DNA of 46,331 nucleotides, from contig JAEUGY010000102.1 in the NCBI GenBank assembly GCA_016794625.1, positions 1 through 46,331 of the forward strand, read 5' to 3'. Every line of letters begins with the position of its first letter. Within the stretch, counting starts at the first letter, position 1. The notes beneath the pieces were generated by a model. The model did no database searches, had not been told where the DNA came from, and worked only from the letters and a program-made list of their open reading frames with translations. Shown piece by piece: positions 32,513-40,706 of this stretch. This stretch comes from Opitutaceae bacterium. Its GTDB lineage: Bacteria > Verrucomicrobiota > Verrucomicrobiia > Opitutales > Opitutaceae. The position numbers were made by a program, and so were the translations under genes.

Positions 32513-33430
32513 TCAGGTGCGCGCCGTGGCGGCGTCCGGCGGGAAGGCCTTGCCGTGACGCCGTTCCCACGCGAAGACGAATTGCTGTGCGAGACCGGCG
32601 TGCGGCCCGAAGTGAGCGCGCCCAAACCGGGCCACCTGGGCGGGCGACCACCCCTGCAGACCGTAGCGATCGGACAGGGCGCGCAGGATCCAGACGTCGA
32701 CGGGAAACGCCTCCAGCTGGCCCGCGCCGAAGAGCAGCACGCAGTCGGCGACTTTTTCGCCCACGCCGGGCAGGGAACACAGCCGCTCCTTCGCCACGGC
32801 GTACGGGGAGGCCTCGGTGACGGCGAGCCAGTCCGGTTCCGCCTGAAGCCGCAGCGCGGTCTCGTGGATGTAGCGGGCACGGAAACCGAGCAGGCAGCGG
32901 CGGAGTTCGGCCTCCGGGACCCGGGCGAGGGCATCCCATGTCGGCAATCGATGGATACCCGGTGCGACCGGTTCACCGTGGCGCTCGGCGAGCAGGCGCA
33001 TCATTTGTTTGATCTGCAGGATCTGTTTGGTCGCGCTGCAGAGGAAGCCGAGCAAGGTCTCTCCGAACGGCTGACGCAGCAGCCGGAGATGGGGAAACGC
33101 CGCCTGGCAGCGCGCCAGATGCGCATCGCTTCGCCAGGGGAGGCGATCCATCCAGCCGGCCCAATCTTGGTCGAGGGCAAAGTAGCGGTGCACGGCTGCC
33201 GCCGGGTCCCGGGCATCCGCCGTCACCGCGCGCCATTCGAGAACTCCCGACGGGTGCCGTCGGACCTCGGCGAAGGTGTCGCCCCAGCTCCCGCTCCAGA
33301 CCCCGTGCTCCGTCGGACCGTACCACCGGAACGCCTGTCCGCCGTCGAGAATCTCCGCCAACGTGGAGTCGTCGGGGGCGAACGACGGAGGAAAGGCGGT
33401 CCACGCGGACCAGGCGGCGAGGGCAGGCAT
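32513..33430 (-). CDS. ogg: 8-oxoguanine DNA glycosylase (OGG1 type)
   Basis: A 305-residue bifunctional base-excision repair enzyme of the HhH-GPD superfamily, removing 8-oxoguanine opposite cytosine and cutting the abasic site. The N-terminal OGG_N-like domain (about 15-115) is followed by the glycosylase domain. The HhH-GPD motif is LPGVGEKVADCVLLFG (220-235) with catalytic Lys K226 and Asp D245 in FPVDVW, aligned with K249 and D268 of human OGG1. The first helix motif LGFLCSATKQILQIKQMM is typical. The ATG at 33430 is preferred; the longer frame to 33532 adds a non-conserved stretch that crosses an inverted repeat. The gene stands alone, convergent with the VOC gene. Confidence 0.88.
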   Translation of the reverse strand: MPALAAWSAWTAFPPSFAPDDSTLAEILDGGQAFRWYGPTEHGVWSGSWGDTFAEVRRHPSGVLEWRAVTADARDPAAAVHRYFALDQDWAGWMDRLPWRSDAHLARCQAAFPHLRLLRQPFGETLLGFLCSATKQILQIKQMMRLLAERHGEPVAPGIHRLPTWDALARVPEAELRRCLLGFRARYIHETALRLQAEPDWLAVTEASPYAVAKERLCSLPGVGEKVADCVLLFGAGQLEAFPVDVWILRALSDRYGLQGWSPAQVARFGRAHFGPHAGLAQQFVFAWERRHGKAFPPDAATART

Positions 33431-33494
33431 GACCTGCGAGCCGAACAGGCCGAAGGCGATCCGGCAATCCGGGACGTGCGCGGGCGCGAAGCCG

Positions 33495-33590
33495 CGAAAC
33501 GAGGTCTGGGAGCTCCGGCTTCGTGTTGGCAATGCTCAGCCAAGGCACGATCCAGCCAACAAGGCGCCTCCGCCCCCAGACCTCGTTTCG
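33495..33590. repeat. Perfect 16-bp inverted repeat upstream of ogg
   Basis: Arms CGAAACGAGGTCTGGG (33495-33510) and CCCAGACCTCGTTTCG (33575-33590) are exactly complementary and enclose 64 bases with a nested GTTGGC/GCCAAC pair. It sits upstream of ogg. It has no T-tract and looks like a mobile palindromic repeat rather than a terminator. Confidence 0.75.
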
Positions 33591-33622
33591 CTCCGCCAAG
33601 GGGCAGCAGGGGCCCTTCGGCT

Positions 33623-33737
33623 TCCGTTGGAGGTGGCCTCGCTGAGGCCGCGACGGGACCCTCGGTCCCGCCGTTTCCGTGCCCTCTTTTCACGCGACGC
33701 CATTCCCCGCGGGGTCCGCGACCCCACCTCCAACGGA
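33623..33737. repeat. Hairpin repeat block 3 with 14-bp terminal inverted repeat
   Basis: A 115-base element bounded by perfect 14-bp inverted arms (TCCGTTGGAGGTGG at 33623-33636; CCACCTCCAACGGA at 33724-33737). Inside are three hairpins: GGCCTC/GAGGCC, GGGACC/GGTCCC and a GGGGTC/GACCCC-type stem. It equals the last module of blocks 1 and 2. It accounts for most of the 355-base gap between ogg and the alpha-E gene. Confidence 0.8.
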
Positions 33738-33785
33738 GGCCGACCCAAATCGCGCTCAGGTTGGCGCGCGAGAACTTCGCGCCGC

Positions 33786-34772
33786 TCAGGCGAGGATCTT
33801 GGCGCGGGAGGTCGGGTAGTCGATGAAGGTGGACTGGATCGCGGCGTGGATCTCATCGATCCGCTTCTGGATCAGGTCGAGGAATTCGTGCAGCCCATCG
33901 GAGATCACCGCTGGGCTGTCGGTGCTCTCCAGTTCCTGCCTCAGGGTGGTGGCGGCCAGACTGGCGGGGTTGCCGATGAGATGGTCATCCCCGTTGACGA
34001 TGCGCAGCAGCGCCTGCTCCATTTCGGCGACCGAGTAGAGGATGCTCCGGGGGAACAATTCGTCCCGGACGAGGAAGTCGACCACCCGTTCCAGGTTGAG
34101 CTGGCCCCGGCGACTTCGTCGAAACGCCTCGAAGGCCGAGCACGAGCGCAGCACCGATCCCCATTGGATCATGTCGAGCGCGGTGCCGACCGCGGCCACC
34201 TCCGGCAGCAGCATGTAGTACTTCACGTCGAGGATCCGCGACGTGTTGTCGGCCCGCTCCAGGTAGCGCCCCAGCTGGAAGAACCACCACTCGTCGCTCC
34301 GCGGCAGCATCGATTCCGCCACCCCGTAGAAGAGCTGAATCTGGGCCTTCACCCGGTTCAGGTACTCCGAGGACCCCAGCTGTGCATACCGCGCAAAGTC
34401 GTCGTCCTTCAGCTTCAGATAAAACGTGTTCAACGTCTCCCACACCTCCGCGGCGAGCAGGTCGCGGATGCAGCGCGCGTTCTCCCGAGCCTGGGAGACG
34501 CAGGAGAGGACCGAGGACGGATTGCGCCGGTCGAAGAGCATGAACTCCACGACCGCGCGCTCGCTCACCGTCTTGCCGTAGAGCTCGAAGAATTTCTCGT
34601 CGTTGCCCGCGACGAACACCAGCGGCTCCCACGAGCGCGGATCATCCGCCGCCTGCCGCGACTGCAGGTCGAGCACCAGCTGTGCATTCACATCGACGAT
34701 ACGAGCCGTGTTTTCGGCCCGTTCAAGCTGACGGGCCATCCAGTAGACGAGATTGGCAACGCGGGAAAGCAT
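33786..34772 (-). CDS. Alpha-E domain protein
   Basis: A 328-residue all-helical protein of the alpha-E family, recognised by MLSRVANLVYWMARQLERAE at the start, RCIRDLLAAEVWETLNTFY in the middle, and WWFFQLGRYLERADNTSRIL further on. Alpha-E genes usually sit beside a circularly permuted ATP-grasp gene and often a transglutaminase, and are thought to take part in a peptide-synthesis or peptide-modification pathway. The reaction is not established. Here the ATP-grasp gene lies upstream on the same strand (35231-36724) but a four-helix-bundle cassette separates the two. No transglutaminase gene is in the window. Confidence 0.9.
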   Translation of the reverse strand: MLSRVANLVYWMARQLERAENTARIVDVNAQLVLDLQSRQAADDPRSWEPLVFVAGNDEKFFELYGKTVSERAVVEFMLFDRRNPSSVLSCVSQARENARCIRDLLAAEVWETLNTFYLKLKDDDFARYAQLGSSEYLNRVKAQIQLFYGVAESMLPRSDEWWFFQLGRYLERADNTSRILDVKYYMLLPEVAAVGTALDMIQWGSVLRSCSAFEAFRRSRRGQLNLERVVDFLVRDELFPRSILYSVAEMEQALLRIVNGDDHLIGNPASLAATTLRQELESTDSPAVISDGLHEFLDLIQKRIDEIHAAIQSTFIDYPTSRAKILA

Positions 34773-34780
34773 GGAGAGAA

Positions 34781-34810
34781 ATGACGAATGACGAATTCCG
34801 AATGACGAAT
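34781..34810 (+). repeat. Left heptamer repeat of four-helix-bundle cassette 2
   Basis: Tandem 7-base units ATGACGA, ATGACGA, ATTCCGA, ATGACGA and a trailing ATG lie between the four-helix-bundle stop and the alpha-E start. The run is the inverted counterpart of 35178-35210, with the variant TTCCGA unit present in both. Confidence 0.85.
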
Positions 34811-34819
34811 GGGACCGGA

Positions 34820-35179
34820 CTATTTGACCGGGGTGGATTTTCTGAAAATGGTTGAGAATATGAGATTCAGTTCATTGGCCTCGGTCCAAAGCGAGCGGAG
34901 GGGAACTTTTTTCTCGGGAACGGCCTTGGCGAGGAGTCGACACCAGTATTTTGCTTCGCGAGACTCCTTTCGACAGAGGGCGATTTTGTGGCGGAAATCT
35001 GGTTTGGACTCAGCGTCATCGGCCTCGCAGTAGTTGGCTCCAATGCTGGTTCCAGAACGGACGAGTTGGCTGATGAGGGGTCGCGTCACCGCAGTTTCCC
35101 TCAATTCGAGGCACAATTCGATGATCTGATTGGCGAAAACCGTCGTTCGCTCCTCGAGATCGTAGGGTGTGCTGGCCAT
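34820..35179 (-). CDS. Four-helix-bundle protein (IVS-protein family, second subtype)
   Basis: A 119-residue helical protein of the S23/IVS-like four-helix-bundle family but of a different subtype from the copy at 2305. Hallmarks are ERTTVFANQIIELCLEL, LISQLVRSGTSIGANYCEAD and DFRHKIALCRKESREAKYW, ending LIFSTIFRKS. The start codon overlaps the first heptamer of the right repeat. The stop is about ten bases from the left repeat. It lies between the alpha-E gene and the ATP-grasp gene on their strand, so it can be co-transcribed. Function unknown; members form oligomeric helical bundles. Confidence 0.88.
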   Translation of the reverse strand: MASTPYDLEERTTVFANQIIELCLELRETAVTRPLISQLVRSGTSIGANYCEADDAESKPDFRHKIALCRKESREAKYWCRLLAKAVPEKKVPLRSLWTEANELNLIFSTIFRKSTPVK

Positions 35180-35210
35180 TCGTCATTCGTCATTCGGAAA
35201 TTCGTCATTT
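35178..35210 (+). repeat. Right heptamer repeat of four-helix-bundle cassette 2
   Basis: Units ATTCGTC, ATTCGTC, ATTCGGA, AATTCGTC and ATTT. Read on the minus strand this is AAATGACGAA, TTTCCGA, ATGACGA, ATGACGA, AT, nearly the same series as the left repeat at 34781-34810. The two runs thus form terminal inverted repeats of about 30 bases around a roughly 430-base cassette. Confidence 0.85.
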
Positions 35211-35237
35211 CGTGTGACCGCGCTGCGCGGTCACACG
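35211..35237. terminator. Perfect 12-bp hairpin at the end of the ATP-grasp gene
   Basis: Arms CGTGTGACCGCG (35211-35222) and CGCGGTCACACG (35226-35237) pair perfectly around a CTG loop. The stem includes the TGA stop of the minus-strand ATP-grasp gene and abuts the heptamer repeat of cassette 2. No T-tract follows on the minus strand, so it may be a pausing or RNA-processing stem rather than a full terminator. Confidence 0.5.
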
Positions 35238-36724
35238 ATCAGTTTTTCCGGTCCGCCCTGGGTCTGGCTCTGGACTTGGTCGTCGTCGGCGAGGACCCAG
35301 GTGTCTTTCGAGCCGCCGCCTTGGGAGGAGTTGACGACGAGCGAGCCTTTGCGCAGGGCGACTCGGGTGAGGCCGCCGGGCATGATCTTGATGGTTTCGC
35401 CGTTGAGGATGTAGGGGCGGAGATCGATGTGGCGGCCTTCGATCGCGGTGTCGCACACGCTTGGGCAGCGGGACAGGCCGATCGTGGGCTGGGCGATGTA
35501 GTTGCGGGGGTTGGCGATGACCTTGGCCCGGAATTCCGCGATCTGCGCGGCGGTGCTGTGCGGGCCGACCAGCATGCCGTAGCCGCCTGCCTCGTTGACG
35601 CTCTTGACCACGAGCTTGGGCAGGTTTTCGAGGATGTAGCTGAGATCCTTCGGATCGGACGAAAGGAACGTCTCGATGTTGTGCAGGATGGCGTCCTGCC
35701 CGAGGTAGAACTTGATCATCCGCGGCACGTAGTAGTACATCGCCTTGTCGTCGGCGACGCCGGTGCCGATCGGATTGCAGAGGGCGACATTGCCTTTGCG
35801 ATACGCGCCGACCAGGCCGGGCACACCGAGCAGCGAATCCGGGCGGAAAACGGTCGGGTCAAGGAAGTCGTCGTCGAGCCGCCGGTAAATGACGTGCACC
35901 GGGGCGAGTCCGTTGCTGCGGCGCATGTAAACCCGGTCGTTTTCGACCACGAGGTCGCTGCCCTCGACAATCTCGATGCCCATCTGCCGGGCGAGGAAAC
36001 TGTGTTCGAAGTAGGCGGAGTTGTACACGCCCGGGGTCAACAGCACCACGGTCGGTTCGGGCACGTGCTCGGGCGCGAGGTGGAGCAGCAGGTTGAGGAG
36101 ATCGTTGGCGTAGGTCTCGACCGGCCGGACACGGTAGTCGCGGAGCAGATTCGGGAACACGCGCTTCATCACCTGCCGGTTCTCCAGCACGTAGCTGACG
36201 CCGGACGGGGTGCGCAGGTTGTCCTCGAGCACCCGGTACGCGCCGGACTCGTCGCGGATCAGGTCGGTGCCGTTGATGTGGACAAAAAGACCGCGCGGCA
36301 TGGCGAAGCCCATCATCTCGCGCCGGAAATGTTTGGAGGTGTTGACCATCTCCGCCGGCACGACGCCTTCCTTGAGGATGCGTTGCTCACTGTAGATGTC
36401 CGTGAGGAAGAGGTTCAGCGCCTGCATGCGCTGGGTCAGTCCGGCCTCGAGCACGGCCCACTCGTGCGCGGGCACGATGCGCGGGATGAGGTCGAAGGGG
36501 AAAATCTTCTCGGTGCCGGCGGTGTCGGAGTAGACGGTGAACGTCACCCCCCGATTGACGAACGTCTGGTCGGCGGTGCGCTGCCGCTCGAGCAGGTCGC
36601 TCATGCTGTCCATGCGGCCAAAGCGATCGAACAGCCGCTGGTAATGAGGACGCGGCCGCCCCGGGCCGGCGAACATCTCATCGTAAAAGCGGCCGTGGTC
36701 GTAGGAGTGGAACAGATCGGACAT
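35231..36724 (-). CDS. Circularly permuted ATP-grasp protein
   Basis: A 497-residue protein of the circularly permuted ATP-grasp family that is typically paired with alpha-E proteins. Recognisable segments are [71 protein letters not shown] and [12 protein letters not shown]. The family is predicted to form amide bonds in an uncharacterised peptide-related pathway with the alpha-E protein. The first residues [18 protein letters not shown] match the usual N-terminus. The length is normal. The 12-bp hairpin described at 35211 overlaps the stop codon. Confidence 0.92.
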   Translation of the reverse strand: MSDLFHSYDHGRFYDEMFAGPGRPRPHYQRLFDRFGRMDSMSDLLERQRTADQTFVNRGVTFTVYSDTAGTEKIFPFDLIPRIVPAHEWAVLEAGLTQRMQALNLFLTDIYSEQRILKEGVVPAEMVNTSKHFRREMMGFAMPRGLFVHINGTDLIRDESGAYRVLEDNLRTPSGVSYVLENRQVMKRVFPNLLRDYRVRPVETYANDLLNLLLHLAPEHVPEPTVVLLTPGVYNSAYFEHSFLARQMGIEIVEGSDLVVENDRVYMRRSNGLAPVHVIYRRLDDDFLDPTVFRPDSLLGVPGLVGAYRKGNVALCNPIGTGVADDKAMYYYVPRMIKFYLGQDAILHNIETFLSSDPKDLSYILENLPKLVVKSVNEAGGYGMLVGPHSTAAQIAEFRAKVIANPRNYIAQPTIGLSRCPSVCDTAIEGRHIDLRPYILNGETIKIMPGGLTRVALRKGSLVVNSSQGGGSKDTWVLADDDQVQSQTQGGPEKLIV

Positions 36725-36851
36725 GGGTCGAGGCGAGAGGCGGGGGGGAGGCGTGGGGAGGTGCTAGCGGTACCGGGACGCGAGGGGACGAAGGCGGAGC
36801 GGGAGGCGGGATGTGCGGCCTGGGCGGAGGGTCATGAAAAACGGGGAGGCA

Positions 36852-37325
36852 TCAGGGCGTGGCCCAGAGAAAACTCTGCTGCCGGGCGAGAGGCTCAGGC
36901 TGGGCCGGATCATGGAAGCTCAACCGCCACGCGACCGGGCGGACCTCGCTTTGCGGCCAGTCCGTTCCTGTCACCCCCACGTGCAACACGGTGACCCCGG
37001 CTTTCAGCGGGGTGGTGAACGTATGCACTTTCGGGATCAAACTGCCCGGCAGGATGACCTCGAGCCGTACCTCGGCCGATGCGATGGCCTGAGCGGAACG
37101 GATCCGCGTCAGGAAATAAAACCCCTCCCGTGCCGGGCTCTGGCTCCGCCACAGGATTCTGCCGCCGGTGGGTTCGCCGCGGCCGAACAGTTCCCCCACG
37201 GACTCGAAGGATTCGGCGGTGCGGTAACCCGGCCAGACGCGGATCAGTTCAACCGTCGACGCCTGCAGGGCGGGGCTCAGGAGAGCCACCACCAGCAGAA
37301 ACAAGGTGCAGCGTTGCATCGACAT
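36852..37325 (-). CDS. Small secreted hypothetical protein
   Basis: A 157-residue protein with a signal peptide (MQRCTLFLLVVALLSPALQA, starting at residue 3 of this call) and a beta-rich mature part. Segments include STVELIRVWPGYRTAESFES, GREPTGGRILWRSQ-like and WRLSFHDPAQPEPLARQQ. It is not recognised. It is probably periplasmic. The ATG at 37325 or the one at 37319 may be the start; the frame is open to 37385, but the extra residues do not suit a signal peptide. It lies 127 bases upstream of the ATP-grasp gene on the same strand and could be the first gene of that unit. Confidence 0.65.
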   Translation of the reverse strand: MSMQRCTLFLLVVALLSPALQASTVELIRVWPGYRTAESFESVGELFGRGEPTGGRILWRSQSPAREGFYFLTRIRSAQAIASAEVRLEVILPGSLIPKVHTFTTPLKAGVTVLHVGVTGTDWPQSEVRPVAWRLSFHDPAQPEPLARQQSFLWATP

Positions 37326-37492
37326 GAGGATTAGACCGGCTCGGGGGCCCGGCAAGGCTCCTCTCGCAACTTGCGTGCCAAGCATGACGATTCTTCATTC
37401 CGATTTGCCTGACAGGCGAGGTGCTCACCGCTTGCATCCGGGATCGCTCCGTAACGCCGGCGAGACCGAGAAATCCGTTGAAGGTAAACTGG

Positions 37493-39142
37493 TTACGATC
37501 CTTCAGGTCCGGCGAGCGAAACGTTTTGGTACCGATGAAAGCCGAGCAGAGCCGGAGCCCACCCCCGGACAGACGCGTGGATCAAGAACGTACGGGTGCC
37601 GTGGTAGAGGGGCAGGATGGGGACCTCCTTGAGCAGGATCGCCTCCGCGGCCTGGTAGAGTTCGTTGCGACGCTGGGGTTGCGTCTCGGCGCCGGCCGCC
37701 CGGACGAGGCGGTCGTACTCCGGATTGACCCAGCCCGTGGCATTGTTGCCGCTGTTGGAAAGGAAGACCTCGAGGAACGTGCTGGGGTCCACATAGTCCC
37801 CGATCCAGCGGGCGCCGGAGAGTCCGTAATTGAGCTGGCGCTCGTCATCGAGCCAGACGCGCTGCTCCTTCATCGCGAGGGTCAATTCGACCCCGAGTTC
37901 CCGTTTCCACATCTGCTGGATCGCCTCGAGCAGACGCTGGTTCAGCTCATTGGTGAACGTCATGACCTCCAGCCGCGGCAGGCCCTTGCCGCCCGGGAAA
38001 CCCGCTTCGGCGAGCAGGCGCCGGGCCTCCTCAAACGAGTCCTGCAAGACGGACGGAGCCGTGTAACCACCGGTGCCGGGAGGAGTCAGGCTGAAGGCGG
38101 GAAGCTGGCCGCCGAGGGCGACGTTTTCAACCAGGGAGCGACGGTCGAGAGCGCGAGCGAGGGCTTGGCGAACCTTGGGGTTGTTGAGTGGGGGGCGGGT
38201 GGTGTTGAAACGCAGAAACCCGGTTTCGAGGAACGCATCCGCGCGCAACTGCTCCGGATTCGGGCCATTGCGATAGGCGGCGATTTTGGACAACGGCACT
38301 TCACTGGTGAGATGGATCTGCCCGGCGCGGAAGGCCGCCTCCTGGGCGGTGGCGCTCTCGTAGGGGTAGAAAATCACCGCGCTGAGCGGGGTGGAGGAGG
38401 CTGTGCGATAGTGGGGATTGCGCTCGGTGACGATGCGTTGATTCCGGTCCCACGCGGTGACGCGAAACGGACCGTTGCCTACGAGGTGTTGCGGCTGCGA
38501 CCAGCGGTTGGCGCGGTCGTCGGCGCCGCCGAGACGTTCGATGACATGACGCGGCACGGGAAACGTCGCCGGCAGGGCGAGGATCGCGGCGAGTGCCGGG
38601 GTGGGCTGGGTCAGACGCAACACGACGGTCCGGTCATCCGGAGCGCGGATACCGAGGGTGGCCGGATCACTCGACTTGCCGGCGTTGAAGGCCTCAGCAC
38701 CCTGCAACGTGAATAGGATGTAGGCGTACTCCGAGCCGAGCTTGGGCGAAAGCACCCGCTGGAAGGCGAAGACGAAGTCCGAGGCGACCAGTGCGGTGCC
38801 GTCCGACCACTTCAAGTCCGGCCGCAGGTGAAACGTCCACGTCAAACCGTCGCCCGACACCTCCCAGCGCTCCGCGAGCCCCGGCACCGGAGCAGACGTC
38901 GCCTCGTCGACCGCCGTCAGCCCCTCGAACAGCGCGAGGGCGATCGTCATGTCGTTGTAGGAAACGAGAATTTGTGGATCCAGGTCGCGTGGTTCCGCAC
39001 TGATCGCCAGATGCAACGTACCTGTGCGCCTCCCGCTCTCGACCCGCGTCTCCCGCTTTCCGCAGCCGGAGAAGAGGAGCGTTCCGGCGAACCCGCAGAG
39101 CAAAACCCGCGCAAGCCGGGCGGACCATGGAGACAAGCACAT
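37493..39142 (-). CDS. Peptide/oligopeptide-binding lipoprotein (family 5 solute-binding)
   Basis: A 549-residue periplasmic substrate-binding lipoprotein of the OppA/DppA family. The signal peptide (about 1-26) ends in a lipobox-like FSG-C27. The mature protein has the family's start (LHLAISAEPRDLDPQILVSY), the WTFHLRPDLKWSDGTAL motif and DFVFAFQRVLSPKLGS. LNNPKVRQALARALDRRSLV follows. No permease or ATPase genes are adjacent, so it works with a transporter encoded elsewhere or has a separate role. The frame remains open to 39913, but the extension overlaps the divergent RDD gene and is discarded. The spacing to the RDD gene is 102 bases. Confidence 0.88.
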   Translation of the reverse strand: MCLSPWSARLARVLLCGFAGTLLFSGCGKRETRVESGRRTGTLHLAISAEPRDLDPQILVSYNDMTIALALFEGLTAVDEATSAPVPGLAERWEVSGDGLTWTFHLRPDLKWSDGTALVASDFVFAFQRVLSPKLGSEYAYILFTLQGAEAFNAGKSSDPATLGIRAPDDRTVVLRLTQPTPALAAILALPATFPVPRHVIERLGGADDRANRWSQPQHLVGNGPFRVTAWDRNQRIVTERNPHYRTASSTPLSAVIFYPYESATAQEAAFRAGQIHLTSEVPLSKIAAYRNGPNPEQLRADAFLETGFLRFNTTRPPLNNPKVRQALARALDRRSLVENVALGGQLPAFSLTPPGTGGYTAPSVLQDSFEEARRLLAEAGFPGGKGLPRLEVMTFTNELNQRLLEAIQQMWKRELGVELTLAMKEQRVWLDDERQLNYGLSGARWIGDYVDPSTFLEVFLSNSGNNATGWVNPEYDRLVRAAGAETQPQRRNELYQAAEAILLKEVPILPLYHGTRTFLIHASVRGWAPALLGFHRYQNVSLAGPEGS

Positions 39143-39244
39143 GGGGAGCCACGGTAGATTGCGGCTCGACGGGTGCAAGTTCCTGTCGATCCCTCCTCCC
39201 AGTTCGGATTTGCCGCGGAAGGCGGAGGCTGGCTGCATCGGGGG

Positions 39245-39946
39245 ATGCCGTGGTACTATGCAAATGATGGGGTGCGTTCGGGGCCGGTGGAGGATCATGA
39301 ATTTCAAGAGCTGATCCAGAACGGGCATGTGCGTGCCACCACGCTGGTCTGGACGCAGGGGATGGGGGCCTGGAAACCGTTTTCCCAGGTGGCGGATGCC
39401 ATCCGGTTGCCGCCGCCCTTGCCGGGGGTAAGTCCGGCCCCGGTCTCGGTGGGGTCCAACCTGACGCAGCCGGCGTTTGCCGCGGTCTATGGTGGTTTTT
39501 GGGAGCGGGTGGGAGCGCGGCTGATCGACGGCTTCATCGTCTGGTTCGCGGGTCAGGTCGTGGGTGGACTGGCCGTCGCCAGCCTGATGCCCAACGCGCT
39601 GCAATCCTTTGCGATGCAGCCGGGAGAAACGCCTTCCCCGGAACAGATGGCGGTCGTGGCCAAGACGCTCTTCATCGTCCTGGGAGTCTCTATCGTGGTA
39701 GGTCTGGCTTACGATCTCATCTTCCTGCGCATGTTCTCCGCCACGCCCGGGAAGATGGTCCTGGGCTTGAAGATCAAGACCGCTCAGGGCGCCCCGTTGT
39801 CGGTGCTGCAGATCATCGGCCGGCACTTCGCCCAGGTGCTTAGCGGACTTGTGCTGGGAATCGGCTACCTGCTGGCGGCGTTCGATCCGGAAAAACGCGC
39901 CCTCCACGATCACATTTGCGGCACGCGCGTGGTGAAGGAGAAATAA
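39245..39946 (+). CDS. GYF_2 / RDD membrane protein
   Basis: A 233-residue protein with an N-terminal GYF_2 domain (about 2-52: WYYANDGVRSGPVEDHEFQE, then WTQGMGAWKPFSQV) and a C-terminal RDD domain (about 75-230). The RDD domain has the opening GGFWERVGARLIDGFIVWF, the YDLIFLRMFSATPGKMVLGL signature and DPEKRALHDHICGTRVV near the end. Three membrane segments are evident. RDD proteins are integral membrane proteins of unclear function, some linked to sodium or osmotic stress. The ATG at 39245 gives a clean GYF_2 start; the frame upstream overlaps low-quality sequence. It is divergent from the lipoprotein gene. Confidence 0.87.
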   Translation: MPWYYANDGVRSGPVEDHEFQELIQNGHVRATTLVWTQGMGAWKPFSQVADAIRLPPPLPGVSPAPVSVGSNLTQPAFAAVYGGFWERVGARLIDGFIVWFAGQVVGGLAVASLMPNALQSFAMQPGETPSPEQMAVVAKTLFIVLGVSIVVGLAYDLIFLRMFSATPGKMVLGLKIKTAQGAPLSVLQIIGRHFAQVLSGLVLGIGYLLAAFDPEKRALHDHICGTRVVKEK

Positions 39947-39966
39947 GGCTCGGGTGGCGGTCCGCG

Positions 39967-39992
39967 CTCGCGTTGCGCGAGGGCTACTTTTT
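39967..39992 (+). terminator. Candidate terminator after the RDD gene
   Basis: A perfect 6-bp stem CTCGCG/CGCGAG with a TTG loop (39967-39981) is followed, after GGCTAC, by TTTTT (39988-39992). It lies 20 bases beyond the RDD stop and overlaps the 3' end of the convergent YHS gene. Confidence 0.45.
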
Positions 39993-40430
39993 CAGCAGCT
40001 TGGGCCAGTTGGCTTCGGCCTTGGCGATGTTGCCCGGTACGTCGAGTTCCCACTTTTTTTGGATCTCGCGATTGTAGTTCAGGTACAGCTTTCCGTTGAC
40101 GATTTTCCAGGCGTTTTCGGGGTCGGTGCTGGCCGTGTAGTTCTGGCTCACGGCCCAGGCGCAATAGCCGCCGAACTGGGGGGCAAATTGTTCGGGCGTG
40201 GCTTTGAAGGCGTCGCGGTGCTGCGCATTCGCAAACCGCCAGGTGGCGCCCTGCCACTCCAGCGTAAAGTTGGAAGCACCCTGCCGGGGCTTGCCTTCGA
40301 CAAAATACGCCACCGGGTCGAATCCCTTGATGGCGACTCCGAAGAGCGTGGTGTTGATCGGCTTTTCCGCGCGCGCAGCCGGGTTGAAGAGCGACAGCGC
40401 GGCGATCGCGAGGAGATGGAAGGGTTTCAT
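39984..40430 (-). CDS. Secreted YHS-domain protein
   Basis: A 148-residue protein with a signal peptide (MKPFHLLAIAALSLFNPAARA) and a YHS domain. The typical segments are GVAIKGFDPVAYFVEGKPRQ, WRFANAQHRDAFKATPEQFA and PQFGGYCAWAVSQ. The domain is often metal-associated, and it occurs in many small periplasmic proteins of unknown function. The C-terminal part (WKIVNGKLYLNYNREIQKKW) is typical of the longer YHS family. The start at 40430 is chosen for the signal peptide. Confidence 0.88.
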   Translation of the reverse strand: MKPFHLLAIAALSLFNPAARAEKPINTTLFGVAIKGFDPVAYFVEGKPRQGASNFTLEWQGATWRFANAQHRDAFKATPEQFAPQFGGYCAWAVSQNYTASTDPENAWKIVNGKLYLNYNREIQKKWELDVPGNIAKAEANWPKLLKK

Positions 40431-40706
40431 GGATGGAAGAAAAGCGGCTCCGGGCACGTATCGACGACCCGGGGCGTACTCATGGGAATCCGTGCCTCCG
40501 TGGTTTATTCCCAACCTGGCACCGAAAGAGTGCGTCGGTTCCGTGGGGGTGAAGGCGCTTTGATCTGTTGTTATATGGCCTATGGCACGAGCTTAGGGCG
40601 GATGGACGAGGTCGACCTTCCGTTTTCTCCCGACGGGTTTTGCCGTGGGTGGCCCGCGAGTGTCGTCTGCGCGTGCAATCACATTGCGCAGGGGACGAAG
40701 AATTCT

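Noticed and set aside
34781-35210. Possible CRISPR-like array
   Set aside because: The 7-base units are directly tandem with no spacers, and no cas genes are present.
39143-39913. N-terminal extension of the oligopeptide-binding protein up to 39913
   Set aside because: The lipoprotein signal starts at 39142 and the extension overlaps the divergent GYF_2-RDD gene in antisense.
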